This document shows positions 14,401 through 26,898 of a stretch of DNA of 64,000 nucleotides, one piece after another (within the stretch, counting starts at the first letter, position 1; every line of letters starts with the position of its first letter). The stretch covers positions 4,937,001-5,001,000 of the forward strand of contig LR746273.1 of assembly GCA_902729315.2 (NCBI GenBank), given 5' to 3'. The notes under the pieces were generated by a model. It saw only the letters and a program-made list of their open reading frames with translations, had not been told where the DNA came from and made no database searches. The translations under genes and the position numbers were made by a program. The stretch is from Spirodela intermedia (taxonomy: Eukaryota > Streptophyta > Magnoliopsida > Alismatales > Araceae).

Positions 14401-17400
14401 TGCTATCACTGCATAAAAAAAATCTATCATAAATAGTTCACTTTTAAATCGTTGGAATCTTTTGCTGTGGAATATATTTCCTAAATTTCTAATAAGAAAC
14501 AACTTTTAAATAAGCAAAGGTGAAAAGCCATGTTCTATAAATGAACCACAAGTTTCCGAAATTCTTAACCTCAAGAAAGCAAAAAGTAAAAGATAAAATG
14601 GGAATCAATCTCATGTGATAGCAATGTCCAGAACAATGTCATCGAGTAGTAGAGTAATTCTAACCTATTTTAACTTGTATCAATCCATAAAATTACACCT
14701 AGAATATACTTCCTGCTCTATGAGTATGTCAACAGAAGAAAGTGCAAATGAGTAAGCAACTGTGAACTGATGCATTTACATTGATGCAGTAATTATTTTC
14801 TTCGCGTTTATTAATCCATGAACGATAGTAAGCATTCAATTTCCGAGCTCTCTTTTCTACAATGAGTAAAATGCAGACTTGGTGAAAACATTCTATACAA
14901 AAGAGAGGATTAATCTTACTGAGACAGATATGATTCTAGTATGGTGCTCAGCTTCCTCCCGAAACCAGGTACAGGACCAGCTTGAACAGCTTCCGACAGT
15001 TCCAACCAACGCTGATCAAGGTCATGAATCAATTGAGATTTTTTGTTTTTGCAAGCCTAGATGGTGTTTCATGTTTTATTACCTCATCGAATGACAAATG
15101 GCTTAGTTTTTCATTTGCAATCTCTTCACATCGTACTGTAGCAACCATTACCTATAAGTTTACAAAAGAGATTAAATAGAAAAAACCGAATGCCATCTGA
15201 TAGAAGGTGAAATGCAGTGAAACCTTGTGAGCAGGAAGATCAAGGTCCTTGTTCTCCCGTATGACTTTCCATATCTGTTGAGCACTAAAGGAAAATCCTG
15301 ATGCAGGAACAACGCCTCTTCTATCACCTGCAAGGCCTCCTGGTGCGATAGAATGGAAAAATCTCTGCCTTAGTTGAGAAACCTGCAGAGGAATAATTGA
15401 AAATTTATAATTAATTTACTATAATTAATAATAATCTTAGTTAGGGAAGCCCAAGACATCAAAAGAATTTCATGTACAACCAAACAGCATGCAATAATAA
15501 CAAAAAAAAAAAAAGGAAAGACATCTAAAAACTAATAATAATTAGAAGTAAATTTTCATAAAAGATATTCACCTGCTCCTCAAATTGCACTTCTTTCTCT
15601 TCATAACTAGGTAAAGCCGTGACCTCGACCTAAACAGACAAATATCTTAAATAAAAGAATTACTCAAGGCTTCCTTAAATACATGACATAACTTACATTG
15701 AAAAATCCACTGAGGGGAGTTTCCTTTAAAGCCTGAGGCTTTGAAACTGTATCCCATATCTGAAAAGGTTTGGCATTTGTTCCTTTTGAGCTTAACCATA
15801 TGAGGAAACCGAATCTAAATGACAAAAGCAAGCCCTCAAGATACCTTCTGAATATCTTCCCTTAACACTGGTTCTAAACGCTCTAATGGAGTCTGTAGAT
15901 ACACAAGCAGGAGAAAAATGATGGGCATTATCCAAGGAAAGTTTTCGAACTTGAAACAGCATTCTCATAAAATGAAAATTATTCATTATGTAGCAAGTAG
16001 ACCTTTGACTTGTCACGAATAACAAACACCAGTGTTGTCTTGCGAGGACTAAACAAGCGCATCATGACCTGTAGCAAACAGATTTTTTTTTTGTTAAAGA
16101 TAAGTACGGCCTTGTATTGAGTTAAACTACAGTAATCCATTGAAGCAAAGACAAGAATGAAAAGGTACCTGAAACACGGTCTTCAAAAGAGGTTTGTTTG
16201 CAGCATGTTCTCGACCAATATCATGGCACCACCTTGGAGTATGCCAATTTATAAGAAACCAGGACATAATAGACTTTGACCATTTGCAAATTTTCAGAGA
16301 ATGTAACCAAAGCATTGGACTTACATATTTATCAAAACAATATCTGAAATGGCTAGAGCAAAGAGAGCACTCTGCCTCTCAAATGTGGTATCATCCTGAA
16401 TCCAGCAGACAAAATGTCACTGAGAGACCCATAACTTGGAAGAATTGCTTGAAGAAGCAAGAGCAAATTTCACGTAAAAAAAAACAAGTTAGGCAAAAGA
16501 TGAGTTATAGTCTATATTAATCATGTTGACCATCCAAACCACAAGCAAGGCCATTGGTTCACCTTAAAAGCAAGTATATTAATTTGCCCTAGTTAACTAT
16601 GTTGTGGTACAAAATGGAAGAAGTAAGAATACACATCATTATAGAACAAAACTGAGAAAGGATTGTTTAGGTTCAAGATAAAGGAAAGAGAGGGTAGAAA
16701 AATCACAAGATAATTCCATGTCATGCAATGAAACAATTACGGAATGTGCTCCTAGGTTACAGTGGACTTACTAGGAAAGAGAGGGTAGAAAAAGCACAAG
16801 ATAATTACATATCATGCAATGAGACAATTACGGAAATTGTGCTCCTAGGTTACAGTGGACTTACTACTATCTCATCTGCTAATACTAAAGACGTTATTTC
16901 CACAATTAGACAGGTTTAGAATTATACACATTAGCAGAACGTTGTCATCATGGAAGAGCAAAATTTCACATGTGCCACTAAAGGCCAACATGATAAGTCA
17001 TCAAGTGACAAAACATGGAAAAAACTAAGTCATATGGTCACTACTCTTCTAAGGCAAAACAAGGCAATGCCTCACCTTCAAAGTATACAAGTTTTTGATA
17101 TTTAAGCATAACAATGACGTATATATGCACACACAATACTGACATAACAATAAGATATACTTTCAAGAAATCTTTTGTATATTTCATATTAGTGTAATAT
17201 CTGTTGGCAGTACCTTGTTTTACATTTTTAAAAATAATACTAAAACATTTCAACACAACAGTATTATCTATTAATTATACATAAACATATACATTTGGCT
17301 AAACATGCTGGCAACCAGCAACATGCACCATTCACCTGAATATAAATTCCATGCTCACCCCAACACGAGCAGCCACAATTCGTGTTCAGAATCGACGTGA

Positions 17401-20400
17401 ACACAATAGTAGGCCACATAAACAGCCAAGATGCCTTGCGTTTGAGACACCTTCTTACGGAGGAAACATCTTGAGTACCATACATAATATCGAAGAAGTA
17501 TAAGCTTCAAAACCAGTTATGTGTTCTGGCAAGATACACACACTAGAAATTTTAAGAGATTGAAGACAATCATTATTTTTCTCACCATCACTCTCCTTAT
17601 GATTTGTATTATAAAAGCTAAATTTATAGAACTAGGAAAATATATTACTTCAATAATCAATATAACAGTGAAGGCAAACCTGAGCTGAGATCCAGTGGTG
17701 AATGTGATCATGGATCGACATTTGTTTTTCTCTGCCCCAAATGTGGATAGGATTATTCCCAGGGAGACACGTGGAAGATGTAGAACATCACGCGGTGTGG
17801 CATTCAAGTATATCGTAATTCAGTGCCAGAAGCATGTCTATGAGACATTTTAATCGAGTTCTGGGGAGATGGACACGAAATTTTCTATCCAGCCCTATTT
17901 TATGAGCTATATTATTCATACATTTTAAAAATGTACGGATAATATCCACCTCTATTACTTCTGAAATTTAGAACGTTAAGTCTTAAGTAAGAGTGTTAGT
18001 CTTTGAAGAGATAGAGAAGGATCTTGTGGCTCGCACTTGTCAAAACGGAACAATTTGATTTCCCTTTGATAATACGTCTACCAGTTAGCAAATTAAGATA
18101 TCCAAAAGGTTCACGTCTATATACCAAAATCGTATAAACACCTTTCCAACACCTTCGATCCAGAAAGCCAAAATAGAATGAGATGAATTACCTCTCCTCT
18201 TTCCCTCCCATCAGTGCCCTCTAAATCCATTACAATTGTGCATGGCTCGATACCGATGCATTTTGCGATCCAAATGCCTTTGGTTGTTTGACTCCTATGA
18301 GAACAGGGATACTTATCTTTATGCCTCACATCTGTTGAAAACTATCAAACATCAGAAAATAAATAAGTACATATACCAATACCTTCCTCTGTATGCATCC
18401 ATCTCTCTGAAGTTTGTCTTAAAAAGATGATTTAATAGGGTGCTTTTACCTGGACATGGGAAAACAACGGATCAAAATATTAGAGGGGAAAACATTCACC
18501 CACCGTCATGGTAAGCTTTCACAATGGAAAGCAACTTCTAATCTGATATAATAGAGGGGGGAAAAAGGAACCACATAACTGAGCACATTGGAGAACACAA
18601 CCTACAAGAGAATCCAACTTTGTGTATACAGACATTTATTTTTCTGGACATTTAAGCAATGAATCAAGGAGACCCTTCCCTACAGCTATGGTGACAACAG
18701 AGACAGCAAACCAATGATGAACCATAAACCAATGATGAGAAAGGCATGGTACCATATGATCTTTGGAATAACGAAGAATTAATCATGATGACGAAAAAGA
18801 GAAAAAATCCAGCAGATGGACCTTTCAGTAACAAAGGCAAATCATCAGATGGCATATAAATCGTCAATTTGGGAAGGAACAAAGGATAAAAAGAAGAGCA
18901 TTTCATAAGAATCTTCAAAATCTCAGCCTTTCAGCCAGAACAGATACAGACACGTACATGAACTTGGACACAGATGTGAATCCTATTGGCGTCAACAAGG
19001 TTTCAACAAAAGCAAATAGAGCCTTAGATGGGTTTGTTCAGTAATCCAACTGTGGAGTTTAGACGTAATTCCTATAAGATGGGAATAAAAAGCTTTAAAC
19101 AGGCTATCCGATCAGGACAGAAAGAGGGCCAAATCAATGCTATATCCCATTGGTGGCAAGATAAAGTCTTGAACTAGTATCCAATTCCAAAGTATTGCAG
19201 TCTCTTGTTGGACTATATCTGTACACCATTTTGACTTTAGGATAAGAAGAAGATGGATTGAATTTCCAATAATTGTTTATATCATTTGCTGACTAGAAGC
19301 AGAAAACATTCAGACTATTGATAGCCTACAGATGGAAAGCATCGAAAGTTCTATCTAGAATAAACATATTGACCGGATTATAAGAAGAATATTAGACCAT
19401 GAACAATGAAAAGTAAAGTAACATGTATCTGCCATTAGGCTGGAACGCTTTCTGAAACAAACTCCTATTAAAATTTTGTAGACATAACTTAAGGAAGTAC
19501 ATCACGGATTCATCCTGAAATCGACTTATTTTGAGTCTATTTTCGTTTCTCTAGGTGAAGACTGCAATACACCACTCAAGGCTAATGCGGCGGCTGTAGA
19601 GTATAAAAATAGGCCTCTCACCAATGATAGAAAAAAAAGTATCATCATAGACCATCTCAGAGATAATAACAGAATTATCCAAAAAGAAACGCATTGTAAT
19701 TTGAAATCAGGCTTGTGATATGCATAACAGTTGCTGACCAAGTCTCCTAATCAGAGTGAAATTTATGCATAATGATCTAACAGTTTCCATTTGGTTTTGG
19801 TACAGTTCCTCGCTTATTTCATCCCACAAGGAGAAAAAACTCTGTAATACCAAACATTATGCCACCAATTGTAGGGTAGAAGCATTCTTAGGACTACTAG
19901 GAAGCTTCAAACATGCCTGCAACAGGTCCAAACTAAGCCTTGTTTCAATGCAGGAAATTCATAAAATGTCCAAGCACGGAATCACCAACGACACATAACA
20001 ACACAAGTGAGATCTGCCACTGAGTTTAAGCAAAGAATTTTCAATAAAGAGTGGCAACCAGAAACAATTAAAGTATTCCATGCCTCAAACAGAGTAACAA
20101 AGTAACGATTTGTATAAAAATGTGGCATCGCTTTGGCCTTAAAATTCCATGCCCAACTTAGTAACTATTATAATGGTAACTACGATGATGCCAATGATTG
20201 ATGATGGAGACAGCAATGGTGATGCAAGTGACTCGTAAGGAAAAAAAAAGAAGATAGTTATACCATAATCTGAGAGGCGAGATCGTACTATGGAAATTTC
20301 CCATCCATTCCATACGACGATTAAAAAGTTAATCTAATGAGCTCAGAGTTCTTAGGGTATGCATCATGAGGAAGAAACATGTCCAAAATCCCTCGACCTC

Positions 20401-20796
20401 CGTACATTTACCCCCAGCGTACATAATTCTACCCCCTACGCTGGTTCCGAACGAGATTTTCAACCTCTTAACCATTATAGAAGCCCTATTCCGCGACTTT
20501 CACAGGCATAATTCAATGTTTCAGATTTATTTCTCCCATACAAATCGCACTCGGAAGATCAGGACATCGGCCGTGCGCTTTCAGAGCATCCATTGGTCGG
20601 AAAATGGAAATGACAAGATCCATCGTGGCCGGAAAGTTCTCTCACCGCTGCTCTGGGGTCCCATGATGGAGACCACCGCGTAGGAGAGCCCGCACTGGGC
20701 GACCCTCGCCGTCTTCATGAAGCTGTCCAGGCCCGCTGCGTTGAATTCCCCGTCCCCATCGATCAGCTGCGTCGAACAGCACTCGTCGGCTCCCAT
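8410..20796 (-). CDS. RHD3: RHD3/Sey1 (atlastin-type) ER-fusion GTPase, 22 exons, with an in-frame TAA
   Basis: Plant RHD3 is a dynamin-like GTPase that fuses ER tubules. Exons: 20646-20796, 18383-18449, 18192-18294, 16325-16395, 16169-16232, 16003-16068, 15845-15892, 15697-15759, 15573-15629, 15224-15382, 15083-15151, 14920-15011, 14148-14226, 11388-11553, 10615-10739, 10027-10289, 9854-9950, 9596-9754, 9397-9501, 8948-9042, 8763-8859, 8410-8688. All junctions are in phase, giving 825 codons, normal for the family. Visible motifs: P-loop GPQSSGKSTLLN (about 45-56), RSQTTKGIW (switch 1), [12 protein letters not shown] (G3), VIRDKSK (G4, 168-174), a two-helix membrane hairpin (about 680-718), and an amphipathic stretch [18 protein letters not shown] followed by a Ser-rich tail. 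Codon 524 (10098-10100) reads TAA between NMVKDLK and [12 protein letters not shown]. As read, the protein would end before the membrane hairpin. Identity is certain; intactness is doubtful (see findings). Intron 1 is 2.2 kb and intron 3 about 1.8 kb. Confidence 0.94.
16683..16866. repeat. 91/93-bp tandem duplication inside an RHD3 intron
   Basis: Unit 1 (16683-16773) and unit 2 (16774-16866) both start GGAAAGAGAGGGTAGAAAAA and end CAGTGGACTTACTA, differing by a few substitutions and a small insertion. They lie in the intron between exons 3 and 4. A short open frame spanning both copies is a by-product and not a gene. Confidence 0.92.
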
Positions 20797-22928
20797 CCCG
20801 ATCGATCACAAGGAAGAATAACAACCCGAGAACAAGGTGGAATATCTGGCACAGAGGCAGAAGCCACCCCGAGGATCAGGAAAGAAAGATGAGCTCGTAG
20901 AAAATACACATCAAAACCAGAGAAACCACAACGGGCTTCTCCAAAGAAGTGCGATGCCCTTCTCCTCGCCCTACCCGGTCTCTTGGCGCTGGCCAGACCA
21001 GGACAACAGAGCCCGTTGTGGGGTAGAAGATCACAGAGACTCGCAGAAACAGAGGGCGGTTCTGCCTGGTACGAACCGCTTTAGGTGGTTAACGTTGCAC
21101 CCCAATTTGCCCAAGAATCTTGGAAGATGGAAGAAGCACGTGCATGAAATGATCAACTCCCCATAATGGTAAAAAATAATTAGTACGTATATAGTATGAT
21201 ATGTAATAATAGAGAAAATGGCAAGATAATGAGGATCATTTTGTTAATAAAAATGGCAAAAATGATGCTATAAAGTTGTCCCACTCCTCTCTATATTTAG
21301 CAAAAAGACACCACCCACCCATCAAGCTACATCTCATGGGAGAAACTAACAAAAAATAAAATAAAAAAGGTATATATTTTTTTATTCCATTCATCAATTC
21401 AGCAAAGTGAAACTATGCACATTACCCAATGATAAGTTAGTTATTTTCTCCAAATAAAAAAAATTAAAATTATTCCTAAGAATTAGTAAGTTGTTTTAAT
21501 TACTACCAAGTTATTCACACATTATTCAACATGAGTTTAATTTTGTGATCATTTTATATCACATACCATAGGAAATGTGTGATATAAATCATAAGTTTTG
21601 AACCCCCAATCAAGTTTCAAAGCTGATAAAAACTTGTGGCGAAATAAAGGTCCGTTAAAATTTCTTAGTAATATCGTGCTTTTTTATATAACTAGTTTAA
21701 TATTCCAAAAAATAAAGTTTATGTCAGGGAATAATGTCATACACCAAAGTTAAAAAAGAAAAAATAGAAAAACTTTACATTATTTAAAACTCAGCGTAGC
21801 ACTTCAAGATTGATATCTCATTTACATCATGAATTCAACATCATATCAAATTTAATATGACTAAATAGTTGACTCTATCGGAGTCAATATTTCATTAGAT
21901 TAAACTTATAATATGAGGGCTAATATCTCAACATATGACTAAATAGTTTTCATTGTAGACTAATCTACCATATGATAGCTGAATCTATCAACTTGACACA
22001 CCAAGATTAATATGTTAGTATGTCAAGCTTCCATCATAAAATAATGTCAAATATTATACTAAGTTTGATATTTTTAGTCTGTCAATATGCGGGAAGGCTG
22101 TGCAGTAAACTAGTGGTGTATTAAGGCAAATATTCACAAGCATCGTAAGAATAACTGAAAATAGAAAAACATAATATTTTAGGAAATAAATAAATAAATT
22201 TATATATATACCACATTAGTTTATAAGAAAATATATTGGATGTTGCGGGCTGATAAAGTTCATCAAGATAATATTTGTTTGGAAAATATAGAGAGAGAAA
22301 TTTGGCAGAAAATAATGTAAATCATATGAATAAAACTTTTATGAGGCTGGCCAAAGACCGGTGTCCTTAAATATGGGGTCCACCCCTGCAAGACCCGTTA
22401 TGACTGGGCCCAGCTCGGCATTTATGCAATTATATGAAGACAACACGGCAAAAAAATTAAAATATACCATTTTTTCAAATAAGAGCATGGTTAGACTGCG
22501 CCGGTCGCAACAGAAGTCAACGTTCCTCTGTCAACGCCCAACTCTAATGGGCACTTTGACCCTCTCTCTCTCTCTCTCTCTCTCTCTTCCTCCACGCGGT
22601 TCTCGATTAATCTAGCCAGAAAAGGTCGGATCAGACGGTGGGGGGCGGGGGAGGCGGGGGGATGCATCGAGGAGGGCACCTGGATCTTGTGGCGGGGCGT
22701 GCGGGCAGGGGCGGTGGATGGATGGCGGGCGGGGGAGTCAGAGAGCCGCCCTCTTCAAGGCCGGCATGCCCCGAGAGCCGCCCTCTTCCTCGGGATGATG
22801 TTTCCCTCTATCTCTCAACTACCTCGTTTTAACTCCCCCCGCCGCTCCTCAACTGATCTTCATCTTCCTCTTCATCCTCTTCTTCTCCTTCTCCTTAAAT
22901 AAGTCCCCAACGCCATCGCCCACCCGTC

Positions 22929-22964
<36 letters not shown>

Positions 22965-23027
22965 TCCCTCTCTCCCTGTCTCTCTAGATCAGTGTGTGGT
23001 AGCGTACCGAGTAAAGGGCAAGAAGAC
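20797..23027. other. Divergent spacer between RHD3 and the EGF-like gene
   Basis: Both genes read outward from this 2.2-kb stretch, so it should contain both promoters. About 20800-21100 is moderately GC-rich and is the likely RHD3 leader and proximal promoter. 21170-22480 is AT-rich with no recognisable feature. Two CT runs, 22562-22589 and 22932-22960, lie on the sense strand of the EGF-like gene, the second ending 67 bases before its ATG. Confidence 0.5.
22932..22960 (+). repeat. (CT)n tract in the leader of the EGF-like gene
   Basis: A clean CT run followed by impure CCT/CT sequence to about 22985, just upstream of the ATG at 23028. GA/CT tracts in plant leaders can bind BASIC PENTACYSTEINE factors; that role here is inference. 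Confidence 0.8.
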
Positions 23028-23135
23028 ATGGGCTGGGGACTACTCCTCCTCCTGGTTTTGCTGCCCGGGCAGCGGGGGGCTGTTGCGTCCACGAACCCCA
23101 CTGATTTGCTGGACCCATTCGTCTCCTCGCCGAGT

Positions 23136-23170
<35 letters not shown>

Positions 23171-24081
23171 AAATCTTTCTTTCTCTCTCTAACATGGTGG
23201 GGGTCCGCAGACGGCTCATGCGATGGGGTGCAGTGCGGGAGGGGCAAGTGTCAACCGTACGCCAGCGTCTCCCTCTTTAGATACTCCTGCGAATGCGATC
23301 CCGGCTGGACCAAGCTCGGCGGTGGCGGCCTCCTAGGGAGCCTACTACCAATCTTCCCCTGCGTCATCCCCAACTGTGAGACCTCCCTCCCTCTTCCTCT
23401 TCCTCGTCTTCTTCACCCCTTTTCTTCTTCCTCACCCCTCTACCTCTCCCTCCTCTTCCACCAGGCACCCTCAGCTTCTCCTGCACAGACGACACCCCGG
23501 CGACGGCGGCGCCGCCTTTGACCTCCTTCTCGGCCTCTGCAGTCTGCGCGTTTGGCATCTGCGGAAATGGCGACTGCGAGGGGACCCTCGGCGTCAACCT
23601 ACGCTGCAACTGCCGCCCCGGCTACGCCAACTTCCTCAACAACACCGCCTTAGCCTGCGTCAAAGAATGTGAGCCGCCGCCGCCGTACATCTCCGCGAAT
23701 CTGGGGAGCTCTGTTGACATTCTCCGTTGCAGGTTTCATCGAGGCGACCTGCGCAGACCTCGGGTCAACAACTCCGGCTGATACTCCGCCGCCCCCCCTC
23801 CTTGCCGACCATGGAAACGGAGGTTAGACGGGGCCCTTAGAATCTATTTATTATTTTTCTCTGTGCACCGACTGAATCGAAGCCCAGGAAAGATGAAAGA
23901 AGATGAGATGAATGAAACCCACGAAAATCAGGAGATTTCCTCCCCCACCGTTTCTTTTACCATATTTAGTAAATAACCATCTTTATCTTGTCTTGCTTCC
24001 GTGGCAGCTGCTGTTCTATCTCCAGCGGGCTTGGCGCTGATTCTCCTGATCTCTTCCCTGCTGCTGGCTACGAGGACATAG
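23028..24081 (+). CDS. Secreted Cys-rich EGF-like protein, probably GPI-anchored, 212 aa
   Basis: Five exons in phase: 23028-23133, 23211-23375, 23465-23668, 23733-23822, 24008-24081, giving 213 codons including TAG. Residues 1-21 form a signal peptide (MGWGLLLLLVLLPGQRGAVA). The mature part has two Cys clusters: CDGVQCGRGKCQ...YSCECDPGW, and CAFGICGNGDCEG...LRCNCRPGYANF followed by KEC. The spacing of CxC and the Gly-Tyr/Trp after it is EGF-like. The C terminus is a hydrophobic stretch (AAVLSPAGLALILLISSLLL) with no basic cytoplasmic tail, preceded by small residues, as in GPI-anchor signals. An extracellular, plasma-membrane-attached protein is inferred. The ligand and function are unknown, and I recall related plant proteins only as uncharacterised EGF-like proteins. 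Introns 1 and 2 carry CT-rich tracts. The start is the first ATG followed by a signal peptide. Confidence 0.82.
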
Positions 24082-24613
24082 AGACCACACGGATGCCATC
24101 CATTGACTGCGACGCTGTGATATATTTATTTTTCCATATTTAGATTGCTATGTTGAGAAATATCTATAAAAGTTAGACATTCTGGGCGATTCCGAGAGTC
24201 TCTGGATTGCTTTCCTCAGCATCTTTGACGACCCATTTTGCTCGGGTGAGGGGACTAAGGAAGTCAACTACCTCCATGAGGAACTTCTCATGATAGATCA
24301 TCTTCTGGGAGGAAGGAGATGAAAGAGCCAAAGGGACCTGTAATTTTGTGAGAGAAATCATAGTCAGAAAAACCTCCAAGAACCTGGTTAGCGAAATCTT
24401 TCCTAGAATGGGTTGGTCATGGGTTTTTTCGATTTATCATGCAGAATTTCATGGCATCAGATCTTGAATAAAATAAGAACAAATGGCCCAGGTTTTTGAA
24501 TGAAGAAAAATTAATAAATCTGATGAAAAATATGATCTGTAGGATCATCCTGAGAGGAACACCGGAAGCGAAGATGAAGACTTCCGAAATATTTCGGAAG
24601 CATGAATTTCGGT

Positions 24614-24996
24614 GAGCAGCAGTGGGTGTTCTTGAACATGGCTGGCGGCCATGGCATCCCCGAAGGAAAATTTCGGTGAGAAGATTGGAATTTCGTTAAT
24701 CTGGACTGGGCAATCTATTTTCTCACAAGCCAAGACAAGTAAGCGAGATTTTGTATCATTTTTACTGGATCGGTCTTAAAATTGCAATGGATCTGAGATC
24801 AGAAGTAGGAACTGTTTTTGGTTGGTGGAATGGAATAGTAAGAAAATTTTGAATTTTTTTTACCAGTTTCATTTCCAGTTGTAGAAGCATGAACATTTCA
24901 GCCGTCCAGATTAACGAAATTTCAATCTTCTCACCGAAATTTTCCTTCGCGGATGCCATGGCCGCCAGCCCTGTTCAAGAACACCCACTGCTGCTC
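24614..24996. repeat. Near-perfect 93-bp inverted repeat with a 197-bp spacer
   Basis: The left arm 24614-24706 (GAGCAGCAGTGGG...TTAATCTGGAC) and the right arm 24904-24996 are reverse complements with three mismatches by eye. The similarity stops abruptly at both ends of each arm. A transcript across it could fold into a long hairpin. There are no terminal features or target duplication obvious enough to call a transposon. It could be a recent inverted duplication, a small foldback element, or a young hairpin-RNA locus. Confidence 0.9.
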
Positions 24997-25753
24997 AATC
25001 TCCTTTGACGGCCGAAGTCTGCCTCTCTATCCTCAATCGATCTCCCGAAGAATGAATGAATGAAACATCAAATATAATCTGATCAATACGTCGCATAGGT
25101 TCTGCATGACGGATACCCTTCGGCCTCACCGGATTGTGGATCCCAACACTTCAACGAGCATCCCCAGGGCGCTGTCAGATTATCGTCACCTACAGCCATC
25201 ACAGATTTGTTTCAGCTTCCGGTCAGCAAGAAATCCAATCTCTGCAAAACCAGGACAGGATTCCTCATCTTCCACTGTTCTTCCAATGGGGAGGGACGAT
25301 TATTGCGACGTTAACAATGAGAGAAAATCAGAGGAGAAGGAGAGGTTGTTCATGGAGGTCTTCAGAGTCCGGCGCAAACCCTAAATGTACTTCCGCAGAA
25401 GCGAAGCCAGATCATCTGCGTCCACTCCAGTGTCTTCGCAAAGTCGATCATCAGTTTAGAACACAAGCAAGCGGCGTAGAATACCATGACAAGCTGTGAT
25501 ATTTCTTCCAAGTTCTTCCACAACTCGAATTCAAACGAGGAAAAATGCACGACGAAAAACTGGTAGAGCAAGGAACTGCCAGATCGAGGCTAACTTCATC
25601 AGCACCGTCAATGGCGGGATCAATGCGGGGATGAATGGGGGACGGCCTTACTCAAAACTGCCCTCCGAAGCGGGACAGTCACCTGAGGCCGCCGCAGGCA
25701 AGTCGCTAACCACCACCATTCCTCGTCGAGCAGGTTTCCGACGATCACGCGAC

Positions 25754-25755
<2 letters not shown>

Positions 25756-25787
<32 letters not shown>
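25756..25787. repeat. (GA)n microsatellite
   Basis: An uninterrupted alternating AG run followed by a G-rich stretch. Confidence 0.95.
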
Positions 25788-25790
<3 letters not shown>

Positions 25791-25910
25791 GAATGGGGAG
25801 GAGATCTGGGGAGGAAAGCGTACTGGAACGGGTGGTTAATGGGCCCATTGTGAGCCCAGTAGAAAATTTTGAAAACTAATGGGCCTATAACGGTGACCCA
25901 AAGAGAACCT

Positions 25911-26480
25911 CAAGCCCAAAATACTTAGAATCACTGTCACGCCAAACGGCCCCTGTCCGTGCTGCTGCTGCTGCTGCTGTTCTCTCTCTCTCTCTCTCTT
26001 CTCTCTCTGGGAAGCTCCAGGGACAATCTGGTGCTCCAAGTCCTTCTCTCTCCTCGGTGTTTGGTACGAAAGGGAAGGGTAGAAACCTTTGAAACCTAAC
26101 GGGAAGCTCAAGCCCAAAATGCTTAGAATCACTGTTAGGCCAAATGGCTCGTATCCGTGCTACTACTGCTGATCTCTCTCTCTCTCGCTCGCTCTGGGAA
26201 GCTCCAGGTACAATCTGAAGCTCCAAATCTTTCTCTCTCCTCGGCGTTTGGCTGCGAAAGGGAAGACTACGATGCCATCTCTCTCTACTTGAGAGGAAGC
26301 GAGCTCGAAATCTCTCTTCTCGACATGTCTCGTGACAGGGAGACTCTCTCTTTGCTCTAGGCAGCTCCAAATCTTTCTCTTTCCTCGACGTCGCGCACGA
26401 AAGGGAAGACTACGACGACATCTCTCTACCTTAGGGAGCACTGGAGCTCGAAATCTCTCTCCTCGCTGTCTCTCTCTCTC
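25911..26480. repeat. Degenerate tandem repeat block (units about 145-200 bp)
   Basis: The string CAAGCCCAAAA followed by TTAGAATCACTG recurs at 25911 and 26109 (offset 198). A second module, CTCCAA then TCTTTCTCT then CCTCG, recurs near 26033, 26221 and 26365, and is followed each time by CGAAAGGGAAG and a CT-rich stretch. Long open frames on the minus strand through this block repeat the same peptide-like words because of the duplication. I do not regard them as genes. Confidence 0.8.
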
Positions 26481-26867
26481 TATCTCTAGCTATGGGGCAG
26501 ATCCGTGGGAGAGAGGATGGGGTGGTGTTAGGCTCCGAATCCAAAGGTGCGGGCTTTGGAGGATTTTCGCCGTCGCTTTTCCGGCGATTTCCACTGCCGC
26601 GATGATGACGGCCGAGAGAGGGAGGGGAGGCCATCTCTCGCTTTCCTCTTTCTCGGTTTCCGTTGCCGGCGCTTTCTCCGACTCCGAGGCCAGCACAACA
26701 TTTCTACTCCCCCTTGTCGGGAATATTTCCCCCCCTTCAAAGCAACAGAAATCTCGTCGGAATAATCAGAGGGATTGCTTCCCCCCCTCCCTTCCCTTCC
26801 CTCCTCGTCGCGCGGTTCCTCCTCCGCTCCGTAGATGACGACATGCTCGACGGAAATCCAAGCATAG

Positions 26868-26898
<31 letters not shown>

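Noticed and set aside
24545-24959. Two short minus-strand frames with similar words in the inverted repeat
   Set aside because: They reflect the inverted arms and match no family.
25836-26441. Overlapping minus-strand frames of 92-161 residues that look like a repeat protein
   Set aside because: The peptide repeats come from DNA tandem duplication in CT-rich sequence; all frames are equally open and no domain is visible.
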